Below are positions 12,900 through 26,524 of a stretch of DNA of 64,000 nucleotides, piece after piece. The translations under genes and the position numbers were made by a program. Positions within the stretch are counted from its first letter, which is position 1; every line of letters begins with the position of its first letter. A model generated the notes under the pieces. The model was not told where the DNA came from. It saw only the letters and a program-made list of their open reading frames with translations, and did not search any database. Source of the DNA: Opisthorchis felineus (taxonomy: Eukaryota; Platyhelminthes; Trematoda; Opisthorchiida; Opisthorchiidae); the NCBI GenBank assembly GCA_004794785.1, contig SJOL01001501.1, positions 345,698 to 409,697 of the forward strand. Reading direction: 5' to 3'.

Positions 12900-15800
12900 A
12901 ATGGGATTTACAGAGAAACTCAGATGGCACACCATCAAATCCTAAGTAAATCTAGATGAGGGAAGACCCGTTGTGTCAGATTTTGGACTGAACCTGGTGA
13001 CTATACATTTATAGCACACGAATGAAGCACAGTCAGATGTGAATTAACTCGATTTATTGATTTGGCGCACTACTCATAATGTTGCTGAAAGCCCTCATAA
13101 GTAGTGTGCCATGCAGAATATTTAGTGCAATACATCAAATATTATGTCAACTAAAACATAGACCAGCATCTGTGCAGCAGTCAGTACAGTGGAGAAATAT
13201 TATAAACAATAGATTAAGCTAGTATCCCTGATAACGCCAAAGTACTTTAAAAATGAATGCAATTTGCCGAGCTCGTTTTCTGTTGGAAACTTGTTTCGTT
13301 AAAGTAGAATCAGATAGTGTTAGAGTGGAGAAGTGGAGTGTACAGTAGAATGCATGGTTCTTATTAAAAGGATAAATATGTTTACAATAACTTCGACCTC
13401 TTGGACTGCCAAATCAGATACATCAACAGACTCAGGATGCCCTTGGCAAAATGGTGGATTTGAATCACTTTTTGGTGAATTTGAAACACGCATATTCCAA
13501 ACATTTCTCTACTTAACACTGTCCGGAATTCTGGTTAAATTCCGATGGTAAATCTACTTGGAAGTGAATAGTCAACCAAGTTGTCACCATCAGCAGCACT
13601 TCCTGAAAGTCGGATATTTATGGCCAACTAACACAGGACGACCATCAACTACAACGTCGTTTTCTTTAAGGAAATTGTTCCGATGGCCAACACCCATTGC
13701 GGCTTCCATACAATCGCCCAGACAGAATGCAAATTAGCCATCTTGTTATGAATGTGTGCTGCGTAAAAACTGTGATGTATGCTGTCCAGCAGTGGATTGC
13801 AGAAATGCAGACGGTAACTATGGGAACCAAATGAGGTGTTGGCCAACTCCGCTTTTGTAACACGGAATTGGGTATTCTCAACAATAGCGTTGTGGAGTCC
13901 GTTTAACTTTTATAAATAAATTGATTTTTCTGGTTCCACAACATTTATCGCTTACAGGGTGCAGTGTTTAAATAAACTATCCAGAAACTGTGGAGCATAT
14001 GTAGCCCAATTGTTTACAGTTTGCAATAACCATTTCACATATTTCTCTCTGAGTTGTATAAGTTAAGTTCGCTCGTGTCATTTGTTAGCCTATCAGATGG
14101 ATGGTTGCGTAAAGCAGTTGTTTTGAGCGTAGTCACTGCTGGTGGTCCATGCGGCTTCTCCATGAGGATGCGGTCCCATCTTTTTGAAATCTGTGGCATG
14201 CTTCAAATCTGGTAGGGCTTTGCTAACCATGAGTTTACTGCCTGTGTGTGTACCGCAATGGTCATGTTACAGTGGTGTAGATTCTCCAGCGTACCGGATT
14301 TGCATGCAGCAGCATGCGTTGAAAGCAAGCTGAAGCAGACTGCTACAACCCACTTTCTGTGAAAAAGACAATCCATGCGCTTTTTTCCGAGAGGTGCGTC
14401 TTCACTACCGTAACGCTTTCCCTTCCGGTCAGTCAGCCGTTGAAGAATGGTATGGTCGCTTTGTAAGGTTCGTCCAGCTATCGGCCCTAAACATCCGAAG
14501 CGAAAAATACCCATCTTTAATGTGTCAATCCTTTTTGTTAGTAGAATGTTCTAGAATGTGCTCAACAGCCACAGAGGTTATTTGCGGTTTGTGAAGTCTA
14601 GTAAGTGGTGCAAGTTGCCTGCGATTTTCATTAGACGGACAAATATTCCATCATCAAAGACATGTTTGTTTGGAGTTTCAAAATATCAAAAACTGGGAAA
14701 TAGTTCAAGTATGTCCTGTTGACACTAGGAGACTTTCGATCCATTTCTGACGTATGAGCTAGCAGTAAAGGCAAATTCCAGTTTACCAAGTCACAATTTT
14801 CGGAAATGAACGATAACATGAGAATTATTACACCCACATTTTACCATAATGTGCGCTAACGGCTTGAAGGTTCATCAGCGTGCAGATCTGTGGGGGCCTT
14901 TCCTAAACTTATCGTTGACCGCCACCGTTAAAATTAGACATTTCGTCACAAATTCCATGCCTCAAAACTAGATATATGGATGCGAGAAAATAACCACTCC
15001 CAATGAGTAAGCTGGAAGCTAATATGTTCATCCTACCAGAGAGCTAACTGCGACCGAGATTTCATTGGCGGGCTTTAAAGTTAAAAATACACCGCCAACC
15101 TGATTGACACTAGTGTAGTTACATGCAGAAGTCTTGGGTATTTTAAATGGTGTTAATCATGCATTTCCTACTAATGCAGCATTAGTGTGCGCTTATCAAC
15201 AAGGACGTATACTCTTTGCAATTTTTTGAGTTCCGATGAATATGTTACCTATCCAGTTGTCGCCTGATCTGCTCTCTGACCCTAATATTATGCGTCACCG
15301 ATTGTTTAAGTGATTATGTGCTGATTTGTCTCGTCCTACCCGGGCTAGCCGCTCAGTAAATAGTTTTAATTCACGACTGGTGCTAGGGCAATTTTTCAGC
15401 CGTACTGTGATGAAGTTGACTGACCAGTATGAATGTAGAACCATGTTTTACTTTACACCTGCACTCACTCTCCGTGTATTTTTGTAGCGAACAGGCAAAT
15501 ATCCACACCTCATTCTTATAGTTTGGTTTTCTCGGACACAAGCTATTGGTGGATAGCGTGTGATCGGCAGGATTAATTCACCTACCTCTGAAGCCATTAT
15601 TCTTGCACGTGAACTCTTAATTCCTGCAGTTGAGGGCGACGTGGTTCAGAAATCCTGCCAATAGAACATTCTCCGAAACTAGATGAGAACTAGCAGGCCA
15701 CATAAGGTTCGGAGACATTAGACGGCGTAGTTTCGCATTTTTGGCTGTAGATATCTGATGTAGCTGGACTACAGTATGGGGACGCCTTAAGACTGGAATA

Positions 15801-18800
15801 AGCGTGCGTTTCACATTGCTGTTTACGTGGTTGACTTCCTCTTGCTATGTAAATGCACTGAGAGCACTTCCGTTCTGACTCTACTGTAAACCCCCATGAG
15901 GCTCTCAAAATAGTTGTTTTTTAGTAAAGCTTTCCTCAAAAACTCTCACACTCGCCCGATTTAATTCGGAAATTACCGTTCCTGAAGACGGTAACGAAGA
16001 AATGGTAGTGCGCTGAAAAGCATCATCATCCTGTTTCAGTCGTTTAGCATTTTATAATTGTGCACCGAGGTGAAACGTGTAGCGGCTGTAAGGATTAGCA
16101 AGTATTACAAAGTGAAACGCTATTTCAGCAAGACTTAAAGGCCATAGGCGTGTATTTTTCCGTATCTTTGCTCAATTTTGACTACCAGTTTTGACCATCA
16201 TTGTAACGGTGGATATTACTGATGAGGCATGCGAATAGTATGTAGTTTTCTCTTAACTCCTCCTCGATCTGATGGAAGATGGGATTTATTACGGACTTTG
16301 TGGGACTGCTTTGCAGCATTCGTATATAACTGCGTGATAGTCAATCAATATCCAGGAAAGTTCAAGAAGGCGCGTTCAAGAAGAAGACGGATATTCAGTT
16401 TTTAAAAATAAGGTGCATATGAGAGTTTCACTTTCCTGTCCAATAGTCTGTACCTGTTTAGTTGGTGTTTTCTGATAAACAACTCCGCAGCGAGGGCTTT
16501 CCTCTCTTCACCAGTAACTTATGTAAATAGGTCGAGTATGAGAATTACACTTCAGGAGCAATAGGAAATCTACTCAGTCGAAGGCGGAAGCAATGCGCCG
16601 AAAGACGAGCATTCTTTGAGTAAACCACTGACTTAAAAGTGAAGGGTTTTGGGGCAGTTCAGCTGGTAAGTGATTTCAACTGCTTTCAGGGGCTCAGATT
16701 TGTCTTTTCAATGGTAGCGTTGAGGTCTGCACTCGCTTGTATTTCGTGACAGGCGAATCGTTTGGATTATTTGACAGTATTTTTAACGGAATACGTTTAT
16801 TGAAATTATCAGTGTTTTCAAAAACTGAGCCCTTGTACCAAGATAACCGTATGTCGACTGAGTTGTACAAAACAACCCGTCATTGTGAATTGGCGGTCGT
16901 CAACGACAGAAATGTGACACACTTGGAGGCATTTTTTTCAAAGACATGTTCGCAAAACTCGTGAAGGCTTACTCCATTGGGAGTTCACCTTCTTGTTACG
17001 AAAACACGAGCTGATAAGAGAGTGTTTGATGGATAGTTTACATTCTATTGTTATCACCCAGTGTCTTTTTTAAATTCCAATCGAGGTATAATTTCTATAT
17101 TCGTTTTATGAAATAAACTTTCCTTGAATAAAAGGTCACATGGGGAAAGCAGGTGGTAATGAAAGGAAAATTAGAAACATGGTGCTAAATAATTTCCAGG
17201 TTGACGGAAACCCATTCAGTGGAACATGAAAAAAAGAGACATATTTCACGGGGTAAAAGCATTCCGCAGGAACTACTAATTTTAGTGCGGTCATGCCCAT
17301 ATGAAAAACAGCGTTGCCTCCGTTATTATATCAAGCCCAAATTGGTTGACATTTCAAAATAATCACCCAGGAATGACGAATAACGAAATAACAAAGTGCA
17401 CTGGTTTTGCGCACACAAGGGAAACATCAGACCAATGAACTGTCAAATCCAACAGCAAAATAGAAGCAGGTATTAACAAGTGAACTGATGATTTGCTGCC
17501 ACTAGTTTCAAGAACACGTGTTATTGACCTGAGGATCACCCTTCAACCCAAGTAGATGTGCGTTTGCGTCATGCAGTAACGGTATACTTGTGATTCTATG
17601 TCCACAGACGATTTTGCTACGCAACTGGTGTCGACGCATTGACCACAATTCGGACCTTGCGATGGAATTAGAAAATTGGCTCCACGTGATGACATGAAAG
17701 TTAAACGTGCTGATCCAAGTGACTGCCAAATTATTTTGTCTCAGCGCCTTTTTTCTTCAGAGACGCTTGCACCCATAGGTAATCGGTTTTTACTGCGACC
17801 TCGCTAAGCCATTTATCTGATCGATTTTAAATTCACGTCTCTTTATTTTTTTAATTTTTCACGTCTTTCTTGTACACATAAACAGCACCTGATGGCATTT
17901 CATCACTGCTTCAAGTTCTCAACAGAGTGACATAGTTCCATGAGAAACAAAGCCTTCTAGATCGTCGTAACCAGTTCAGTCTCAAAGCATACGATCACGA
18001 AATCACTCAAATCATCTTACCTCATTTATCAGGACTACTAAGTCAGAATCCCTGGCAGGTATTTTCTGCTCAAAACCATATCCGACGACCTAATTATCTT
18101 TTTCGACCTGTTTTCACTGAAGACAACCGTCGCGTAGCGTGAACTCAGATTCTTAGTTGCTTGGAATTCCGCAGCCATTTACTATACCTCTACGGTTTTC
18201 TCGCCAAGCATAGTCAGTGAATCTCCTTTATGCCTCTCGTATTTTGTTTTAGGGAGAACCTGTGCTGTACGATTCCACAAGTCACAAGGGGTCAGAATAT
18301 TAAATAATCATATACGACTATTTACGGCATAGTATTTTAGACCAAGAAGAGTGGCGGCCCACTGATGCTTGGCTGGTGGTCACTGCTTGCTTCGCCACGT
18401 ATCTAATTAACTCGAACATACAATAGCTAGAAAGGTCTGCTTGTAGCATCGCGCAAACAGACCCCTGTTTAGTGGATGCGCGTAAGTATCCTGTGGTGTG
18501 TTCGCTGCTGACTGAAGTATATGAGAGTAACAGATAATCATGCTCTTTATAATAAAAATCACACTGCGGTTAACTGAACCAAACAAAAGAATTGCTTGGC
18601 GTATTTCTCGCCGTGTTCATAATCCACCACTGAGCACAGCACACCAGTTGAAGACATTTTGGCAATGAAACTTCCAAGGCTACTGCTGTTGGACATCTGT
18701 TGTAAAAGCAAGAGGATGATTAATCTTGGTTACCCTCTAGATATTTTATTTCCGCTTCGATCACCCTGACTTTAGTTGCCCAATAATGTTACTTTGAGGA

Positions 18801-20735
18801 TAATAGCAAGGGAAGCAGTTTTCTACGAATTCCTTTGAGTGTACTTGGAAGTCAACACAACTTTGAGAATGCCTGATTTGTTGCCAAATAAGCATACTAT
18901 GAACTGAGCATCTAGGCTTCAACAGTGTGCTCAAAAGTGAACCGATTAAAACTTGAGTCCCGCATATATAAACAAGCTTATATTCATTTTATTGTATATT
19001 GCAGACTGGTATGAAGATGTAACCAAACATATTTATGGGTGTCAAAATGACGCATGATAAGTCCGGGGTATTTATGAACGTAGACAAACCTTAACAAATC
19101 TAGGAATTTCTATTTTCTTACCTGAACCAATCGGAAACCTCAGCGAATTTCTCTCATGATGCATAGAGGCGCTCACCCTTTCAGCCGTTTTGAAGCATTT
19201 AAGACAAGGTTACCCCACCTAGGCAGAAGTGTCCCGCTTACGCAACAAAGCTGAAACCCCCGTACAGCTCAGTACGTTTACCAACGGTGGGCCCAAAATA
19301 CAGCAGAACCCAGCGCTTGTGCCCCCTGTATGAGAATAAACAGCACTGAGGTTAAAAGAAAGTTATGTCGATGCATACTCAAGCGGCGCGGTTTAATTAA
19401 ACGAGTTGAGTTTTACGTGTCCATGAAATCATTCTGACATGGATAACCGACCATCACAATTAAGGTACTTATCGATTTGGGGTCCCCAAGTGACAAAATA
19501 CACTATAAACAGGGGCGATCATAGCAATTATTTGTAGTTATCGAGAACACTTCGAAACTATGCTACTGCCTACGGTTCATAATTATCAGGAATAGTAGTA
19601 GTCCGATAATTGGGCCAAAATTCACTAGCCGATTAAATTAGTCATGTATGCATCAATTTTGGCGCAAAACCAGGAAGACGGTAAACAAAGACGCTTCTAA
19701 ACTTAGACCGATTTACGAATGTGGTTATGTTATGTCAGCCTATGAACTGGGTGATACAAGAACGAAGACAACAGTTGGGAAAACCTGTTGGTTTTTAATT
19801 CAGTCTACACAACTCACTACCAATGATTCGCCTTAAATCTAATATATTTCTTGTACGGTCGTACAATGAGAAACAGGTTAGCTCAGTACTTTGAGGAATT
19901 TGTTTCCATGGTTCTAATCAGAAGAGATTCGCCCATGCACTTTTTGCTTGTGCATAAATCGGCTTTATCGGCCATCCATCCGTGACTAACATTTTGCACG
20001 TTACTGTGTCAGATTTTATTACCTAGACAATAAATGCCGCTTTAGCGTCAAAAAGTAAGTTAGGAACAGGAGAATTCACCGCTAACTAAAAGTGCGGTAA
20101 CAAAAGAATTTTTAAAAGTGAATATATGTAAGCATAAATTAAAGTAACCAGTATCATTCAGCTGGGATAGATTCCGTGAAAATACTTTGTCATTCATTTG
20201 TATCTATTCATCGGTTAGTGTGCGCAACTATTTACATTAATCTTTCCTCATTAGTATTCAAGACCATTTTGGAAATTCGGTCGGTCCCTAAGGGGCAGCT
20301 GCCGCTTAGTTCATGTTTTTTACCTTGATCATACTCTGAAATGTTTTATCTTTGATTGCTGTCTTCGAGCGCTTCTTATATGCTGTGGTTTTTTGTGAAC
20401 TAAAAACTTTCAGAGATTCCAACTTTTCCTTACACTAAAGCAGTTGATAGCGAAATGAACGATGTGCCTGATACTTTGTCAAAAGTGGACTATTCGGAAT
20501 CAAACGCACAGTGACTATTAAGCAAGTGGACTGCCGTAATTGCTGCCAGGTTGTGTAGTCTGTCGGTTAACCTGATAGTCGTGGTTTGGCTTTCTTTCCA
20601 ATCTTCCCCATATGTTTTCATGCATTTCCTCTCATTCCCGGTATCAATAAACTAGAGTGAAATACTGGCTTTAAATACCGTACAATAGACTGCAATAAAT
20701 GATGTAGTAAAGGGTTAAGGGAAGAAAGAAGTTAT
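12900..20735. other. no recognised feature over 7.8 kb
   Basis: AT-rich sequence with short frames. A segment near 14370-14520 has a gag-like flavour that I could not defend. No SINE-like head, RT block or tRNA was found. Confidence 0.45.
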
Positions 20736-20990
20736 GTTTTGTCAACCACCCAAAACAGGGTTTCCCCACCTTGGAGTAGCAACAAAGTTAAGGCATCCGG
20801 GCATCATAGCGGAGTAAAACTAAATGTTCTTTACCGACTTTACCGAAATACGGGCCCAGCAAAAAACGGCAGGTTTAATTCAGCTAGACAGTCTGACTAT
20901 AAGCAAGACTTGCCTACTGAGGTAACAAAACAAGAAAACGCTTTCGGCGTTCTTTTTACACTGCATTGTGCAGCAAAGTGACTTGAAACA
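20736..20990 (+). mobile_element. CR1/Jockey-like LINE fragment: linker between endonuclease and RT
   Basis: The 80-codon plus frame starting at 20739 has the landmarks of the linker joining endonuclease and reverse transcriptase in CR1/Jockey-type LINEs. SPPWSSNKVK fits the PPW-(S/T)-EV/VK block. LYRLYRN fits Y--YR+-RN. Then come a basic stretch with SARQSDYKQ (AR--Y), LPTEVTKQENAF (L--EVK-NPKAF) and FTLHC where the F-Y/WSYV-S block ends. Order and spacing match over about 65 residues. The preceding endonuclease and following RT are not legible. Helical basic linkers are of low complexity, so the match is suggestive rather than proof. Confidence 0.45.
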
Positions 20991-22185
20991 AGCAATCAAA
21001 TTTCACAGGGTTTTATCCAGATGCCATTTAAATTCCTAGACGCCCGGTGTCGTAGAGTGAATGATTTCATCAGTGACGATAAATTAATTGGTCAACTGAA
21101 CAAAACAAATGATAAATAGAATCCTGAGAAAAAATCCTTTAGTTGTCAGGAGAGTTTCAGTCAGCTCATTATAAACTCTAACACGACCATAGTTGTTAGG
21201 ACAAAATACATGAAGTGTACTGACGAAATTCAAGGACAGTCCTCTTTGAAAAAGTATATCTGAAAGCTTTATCGTGCTAGAGAAACGAATGCCCCCAGGA
21301 AACAGAAACTGTGAGTCGGATGTGTAGTTGATCACTCATTTGACCTCCTATAGGGAATAGCCCAAGAGAACCCACACCTAGTCGAAATCCTGCGTTTTGG
21401 AGTTATCAGAAAGGGGAGTAGCCCTGTTTTGACAGGCGTGAATCTTATATCTTACCGGTTCGAATCGATCTATCGGGTACATCAGCTGTATTAAAGTACG
21501 ATGACCGATTGAACCCGGTCTTCTGATTCAAACTACGTTCAAACGATTAAGTCAACGGAGAACACGGAAACTTAACGTCTGTGAAGGATGCTGCCAGAAG
21601 CTCATCGAACGAAGAAGTCCGGTGGTGTTTCGAGGAACAAGGTTAGTAACACTCTCTAAATTGAGGAGGAATGTGTGCTGACACATCATGCTCTACTTGG
21701 GCGTGGTCGGAAGAAATACGTAGTTCCACTGATAGAATGATTTTGCAAGTGATTCTCTTAAGACTGACCTTTATTATATGTTAGGTTTTCAGCATTATTT
21801 TTTATCAACTCACTAATACATAGTCCTCTGGGTCCTGTTTTACGGATTATGTGGAACAACTTTCATGAATTGCCGACAGCACCAGTATCACCTGATTCTT
21901 AAAACATCAATTCTAAGTGACTATAAATTAGCTTCGTTCCAGCTGATATTAAACTGGTCGTCTAACTGATTTAGACTGAGGCGTGTGGCACTTAAAATCT
22001 AGCATGACGGAGGAACACAGCTCTGATGGCTTCTAGTCCCGTGCCCGCAAACTCCACCAACAGAATTCTCTTTACCGAACATTGCTGTTTTTATCGCTCC
22101 CTAGAAACGATCCCAAGGATTCCACTTCTACAGTACTGAAAATCTGACTTCAGAAAGCTCCTTGAACTTGTGGGTTACACAGCCC
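20991..22185. other. no recognised feature
   Basis: The reverse transcriptase expected downstream of the linker at 20.7 kb is not recognisable here. Only short frames were seen. Confidence 0.45.
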
Positions 22186-22189
22186 TTCT

Positions 22190-22621
22190 GTTATCACAAG
22201 ATGTATTCATTCTTTAGTATGTCGGGGAAATTTAGTGAAAACCTACACCAGAGTGGAGAATAATCTGGAAGGAAGCGTATGCCCAAGAATGACCGGGTCA
22301 CGAACTTAGGACTGCAGTAATACCGGCGAAACCCGCTACAGCATCTTTTGAGTCGCCTGAACTTCGTGGTCGGCATATTAGACAGCGAAGTTACCCCAGT
22401 CAAGCCCTTCGCTCAAAACCTGATCACACGGAGGTGTAAGACCGGTTAATTGGTTCAAACTTTGGAAGAACAATTTGTGACGTATGTTCTAAGCCCAAAG
22501 CTAAAAGGCCAAGGGGCCATGTTTTACAGATCTCCCGACCAGTCTGGAGGTGTAAACTCTTTGGGTGCCAGTTGACATTCTCCAGTACAGCTAAATGGGC
22601 TGCCGAGATCCACTTTGTCAC
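22190..22621 (-). mobile_element. RTE-like LINE fragment: RT thumb and C-terminus
   Basis: Read on the minus strand from 22621, WHPKSLHLQTGREI aligns with WRRRDIRLSTKGRVY. CKTWPL (22511-22528) is nearly identical to the diagnostic CETWPL that follows in fluke RTE-like proteins. About ten residues normally lying between these blocks are missing. LEHTSQIVLPKF then fits VEDTRRLLVFD. After frame changes, ILGHTLPSRLF fits WLGHVLRMP--RLPYRALF near the protein end. Several stops and at least two frame changes show it is dead. On its own strand this is the 3' part of a LINE, the part normally kept when insertions are 5'-truncated. Confidence 0.55.
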
Positions 22622-23040
22622 ACCTTAACGCGATATAGTTTGTTCTTAAAGGATGTAATCACATTCTGCTTTGATATATTGTGCCACGATCTAACAAAAT
22701 TCGGTACTTGACAGGCTGTCGTAAATTTTACTACTAATTAGTTTATTCCTATTTCTTGCCTTTGCTACTTTCATCATACACTCTACCGTTTGTCGCACTT
22801 ATAAGTTATAATAACAAGAAAAGGACTTGGCATCGCTGAAGTTGGCGGCGAACTTCAAACATATGGAAATGTACAGCTCCTCACAACCCGTATTTCCGGT
22901 CACCCGATGAAATCGATAACTACAGAATCCTTCGGAACTTTATATCCGGTGCCTACAAATAGTTTTCTGGCGATCCCGGGGCAAGTTTAGACATCGCCTA
23001 CTGGTAGTGTGAAGAGATTTGGGAATTCAGCTAGAGATTT
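22622..23040. other. no recognised feature
   Basis: Spacer between the RTE fragment and a SINE-like copy, both on the minus strand. Nothing else seen. Confidence 0.5.
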
Positions 23041-23232
23041 CAGTCCGTCATTGAGGCCAATCTATGCTGAAAAACGAGAAGCATTGTGCAACTGTTTCAT
23101 CCTTGCTGAGCATCATCAGCAGTGCGCATCTCACGAAACTCTGACTTACGTATCCGTGACCTGCCCAGCAGTGGTTGAACACTAAACCGTTCGGTAAGGC
23201 GCGGCTGATCGCCAGTGTGATTCCCAACAAGG
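23041..23232 (-). repeat. SINE-like repeat family A
   Basis: The reverse complement carries the family A body: a GTTTCGTGAGATGCGCACTG block, then AAGGATGAAACAGTTGCACA, TGCTTCTCG and TTTTTCAGCATAGATTGGCC. The same ordered blocks occur at 31.45, 50.75, 51.03, 54.0 and 62.8 kb. Upstream in element orientation lies GGTTTAGTGTTCAACCACTG, a degenerate tRNA-like head. In the family I expect a head with RNA polymerase III boxes; here the B box is not intact. The copy is non-coding. Confidence 0.65.
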
Positions 23233-23695
23233 ATTAAGCGGATGTACCACAACATTGTTGGGACTTATCAGGAATCTGTAAAAGAGTCGGAGAAATAACT
23301 CTTTCATTAGCTTTTTCACACTGTAACCTGTTGACCACACGAGTAGTTCAATTATCTGATAAAATTTGCCTTTCCTCCATACCCAGCACTCATGAGCAGA
23401 TAAGAAACTTACGCGCTTTCTACACCCAGTCTTTGAATGTCAATTCCGTAGAAACCCCATGTAAATATTGCTCGTATTTATATGCATGTATGCTTATGAG
23501 AAATGAGCAACTACTGGAGACGCAGACCAGGAGACTCATTCTAAAGACGTTCAGTTAGCTAATTTATGGCAAATATGTGGTCTGGTGTTGTGAACCTCAA
23601 GCATCCAAACCCGCTCTCCTTCACTGAAGCTTATAGTGCAGCCTCCTGAGGATGCGTCTGCTGACCAGCCTAAGGAACTAATGAATGTGGTTTCA
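23233..23695. other. no recognised feature
   Basis: Short frames only between two repeat copies. Confidence 0.5.
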
Positions 23696-23890
23696 GGTGT
23701 GATACTAGGTCAGATCAGCTGTGAACTCAACCGAATAATCAGTCGGAACGTTTCGTCTGATAGGTAACCGATACTTCTGGAGGGTCTGATAAATACCAAG
23801 CTATGGGCTCGCAATTTTCGCAAATGTATGGGGTTCAAGATATAGTCAGATGCCGTAATCCTCAGCCACACAATTGTTTTTGTCTTTATT
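23696..23890 (+). repeat. dispersed repeat family D, copy 2
   Basis: The core at 23785-23809 shares 22 of 25 bases with 4793-4817. It is followed by GGGGTTCAAG at about 23827-23836, which resembles the start of an RNA polymerase III B box. Boundaries are uncertain. The stretch to about 24.1 kb may still belong to the element but has no counterpart at 4.8 kb that I can align. Confidence 0.45.
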
Positions 23891-25590
23891 GGGATTCATC
23901 AGGCTGGCGAACATGGTGGCACGTGCCACAATTCGCGTCACCATTCAGGCTAAAATCTCGAACTACGTGACCACCGACCACTTTGTGCAGCTTGTGAATT
24001 TTTATCTACCAGTGGTCAAATGAATGTCGAGCCAGGCAAATATCATAGCTGGAATGAAGCTCATCAGCTGCACAAGCAGGTCGGCTGTCCTGTCATCAAG
24101 GTATCTGAGCAGTCAAACCTCCTGTCCCTCTAAGTTTCGCTTTGAGTCTGAATAAGAACGGTGCTCTCATTTTGCTGTTATTTTCAAGATATGCTAAGAT
24201 GTCTAATTAAAAAGTGAATATCTCTAGAACAAGCCAGTCAGTTCACCCCAAGTGATTGTCAACGTCAGGTGGGAAAATAAGGGATACGTCGGGATAATAA
24301 ACCCTTCCTTAACCAGTCCAAGCGAAGCAACACATACTGGTGATTTTTTCTTCAAAATAAAGAGGATTAGATGTTGATTCGGTTAACTCGGGAAAAATCG
24401 GTTAATTTTCTGCACAACTCACTTGGTTAGAGTGGAATAACATTAGTTTATGAGATCCGTTCTTCAAGGTGGGTTAGGCTGTTTGGAATTGCTAGTACCT
24501 ATCAAGGCCGAAACTGTCTAATGGTCAATAACGCTGCAGTATAAGGATAAATCATCGGTTACATACTTTCCAGTAAAAGAAGCAATCACTAGAACCTCAG
24601 CACCCGAATAAGTGCCACAGAAGTATGCGTAGCCATCGGTATGAGCCAACCGCTACGGAAAAACTCTCACTGGATTTAAAATGGGGAAATAAATAATCAT
24701 TCTTAATACGGCACTATCAGCTGTTAGGGGTAAGCAGTATCATTTTTAAAATTGTCAGGCTCTTTCTTCTGGAACATACCAGATGGGTGCAAAATTTTAA
24801 TGAACAATATGACCTTAGGTAACCTCAGGATCGTTGCAGATAGAAACTCGTCTGTGATCCATTCAAGGGTGACTCTGGCTGTAGAGTTTCAATAGGTAAT
24901 TTTAAAATGCAAAATTAACGCACCCGTAGCAAAATTACACACTAGCAAAGCAAAAATGGATTATTTTTTATCGAACTCACCAAAAATATGCTTTGGAACT
25001 GAGTGCAAGAGGACTCCTTTCACTCATACGCATTGAGAAAGCGACCTGAGAGTGAGAGAAGGTATATACATGAGTACGGGTAGAACTTGGATGAAAATAT
25101 CAGTATCGGCAATAAGACTAAATATTTGGTAGCCTGGATGGGTTTGTCGGCTATAGGACAGGCGGCAACTGATCTGTTCGCTGAGCCTAGCAACTGCCTT
25201 GCAAAAGTTTTGCCACCGTGCACTGTTAATTTTGAGTCGTGTATAATACTTTCAGAAGTTTAGACAGACCACCATTGGTGCACACGAAGAAAACACTGAG
25301 CAACATGTTAGCTTAAAAAACACATCGGCCTTACAGAGCGCGTGTTCTGTCCAAGCTTTGCTGGCTGTTTCAACAGCATAGTAAACAATATTCATCTCCT
25401 ACACTATGCACTGAATTGATCGAGTCTTCGCATAAGTACACTTTGACTAATCCCTGTTTACATCAACTGAAAAGGGTACATGAGACCTAAGGTGGTCCGA
25501 ACTCTTGACAACTGCTGGCCAACCCCTAGGACTGAGTTTGTTTGAAGAAAATATCCACTAGAGGCAGCTCACTGTACGACTAAATTCTTT
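23891..25590. other. no recognised feature
   Basis: Unrecognised sequence, including a 67-codon minus frame at 25020-25223 without family resemblance. Confidence 0.5.
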
Positions 25591-25786
25591 GTCTTTTCCC
25601 AATAGGCCTTTCCTTCACTACAGGACATGTCATAAAGCAAAGACTAAAACACAATTTGTCGCAACCCTGTCGCAACGTTTTGACAACTCAAATGTGACCC
25701 TTCTAGCAGAATATCAGACAGAGTACACCACGTTATTGTTGAACGTCTTGGTCAGTTGCTCAGTTAGACCAACGGAGCGCAAATGA
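25591..25786 (+). mobile_element. possible RTE-like LINE linker fragment
   Basis: The plus frame ending at 25786 reads TQFVATLSQRFDNS, like the F-VELSNRF-AL block that follows the endonuclease in fluke RTE-like proteins. It continues with a similar helical stretch and ends RPTERK, where a short basic motif precedes HWIS. The HWIS block itself is not visible afterwards. A single principal block supports the call. The CR1-like fragment 0.8 kb downstream is a different element type, so this is probably an independent relic. Confidence 0.3.
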
Positions 25787-26520
25787 TAAGTCAACTCCAC
25801 AGTCTGTCAGACTGAAAGATCGACAAGATAAACTAAGTTGTAAATCGACCCTGCGCAGCCGTTATGTGAGATCCAGGTAGGCATTATAGTTGAACACTAG
25901 ATTAGATATAAGCAAACCAATAGGCATCCATACTTGTCCAGATCACATGGACACTTTTAGTGGTCTCAATAATTCATTATTCATTAACGGGTATGTTAAA
26001 ATAAGTGTCCACGTCCATTTTAGATTTGTTTGATGAGGTGATATTTCGCTCGACTGTGCCTCATACGGTTTCATTCGGAAGATATTGTGTTCGTTTGATA
26101 TAAGCGCTGGGATGTATAACCGAGATATTTTACTACATTAATGCAATGGTTTGGATATAACCTACAGAAACAATGCAGAGTTTATACATTAATTGTAAGG
26201 TAAAAAGCACTCATGATTTCCCACCATCCAAGCGACTATTCCACAGCCCATTTTTGTTTAGAATTATTCGCTTTTTTCAAAATGGCCAACCAACCCATCC
26301 AAACATCCACCTATCCAGCATAACCGTACTATTACACAACCTATTTGTTTATAGTTTCATGGTGATCTAATCAAGAGAATGATGCAGCCGGCCTCTAGGA
26401 TGGGACTGGAATGTGAATGACCAGTAACATGGCAACCAGAGTGTGGAAGCATAATCATCACAATATAACCAAAAACTGAGTAAAAGATGAAGATGACTTT
26501 CCTACTAACTTATTCGAATA
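25787..26520. other. no recognised feature
   Basis: AT-rich spacer. A 65-codon frame at 26173-26370 shows no domain. Confidence 0.5.
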
Positions 26521-26524
26521 ATGC

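Noticed and set aside
14360..14560. Plus-strand reading with a retrotransposon gag-like flavour (AFFREVRLHYR, SAVEEWYGRF)
   Set aside because: Only a loose resemblance to the FR--Y----GQSV-E-Y-RF pattern of gag proteins. No zinc knuckle, protease or RT nearby, and no LTR recognised.
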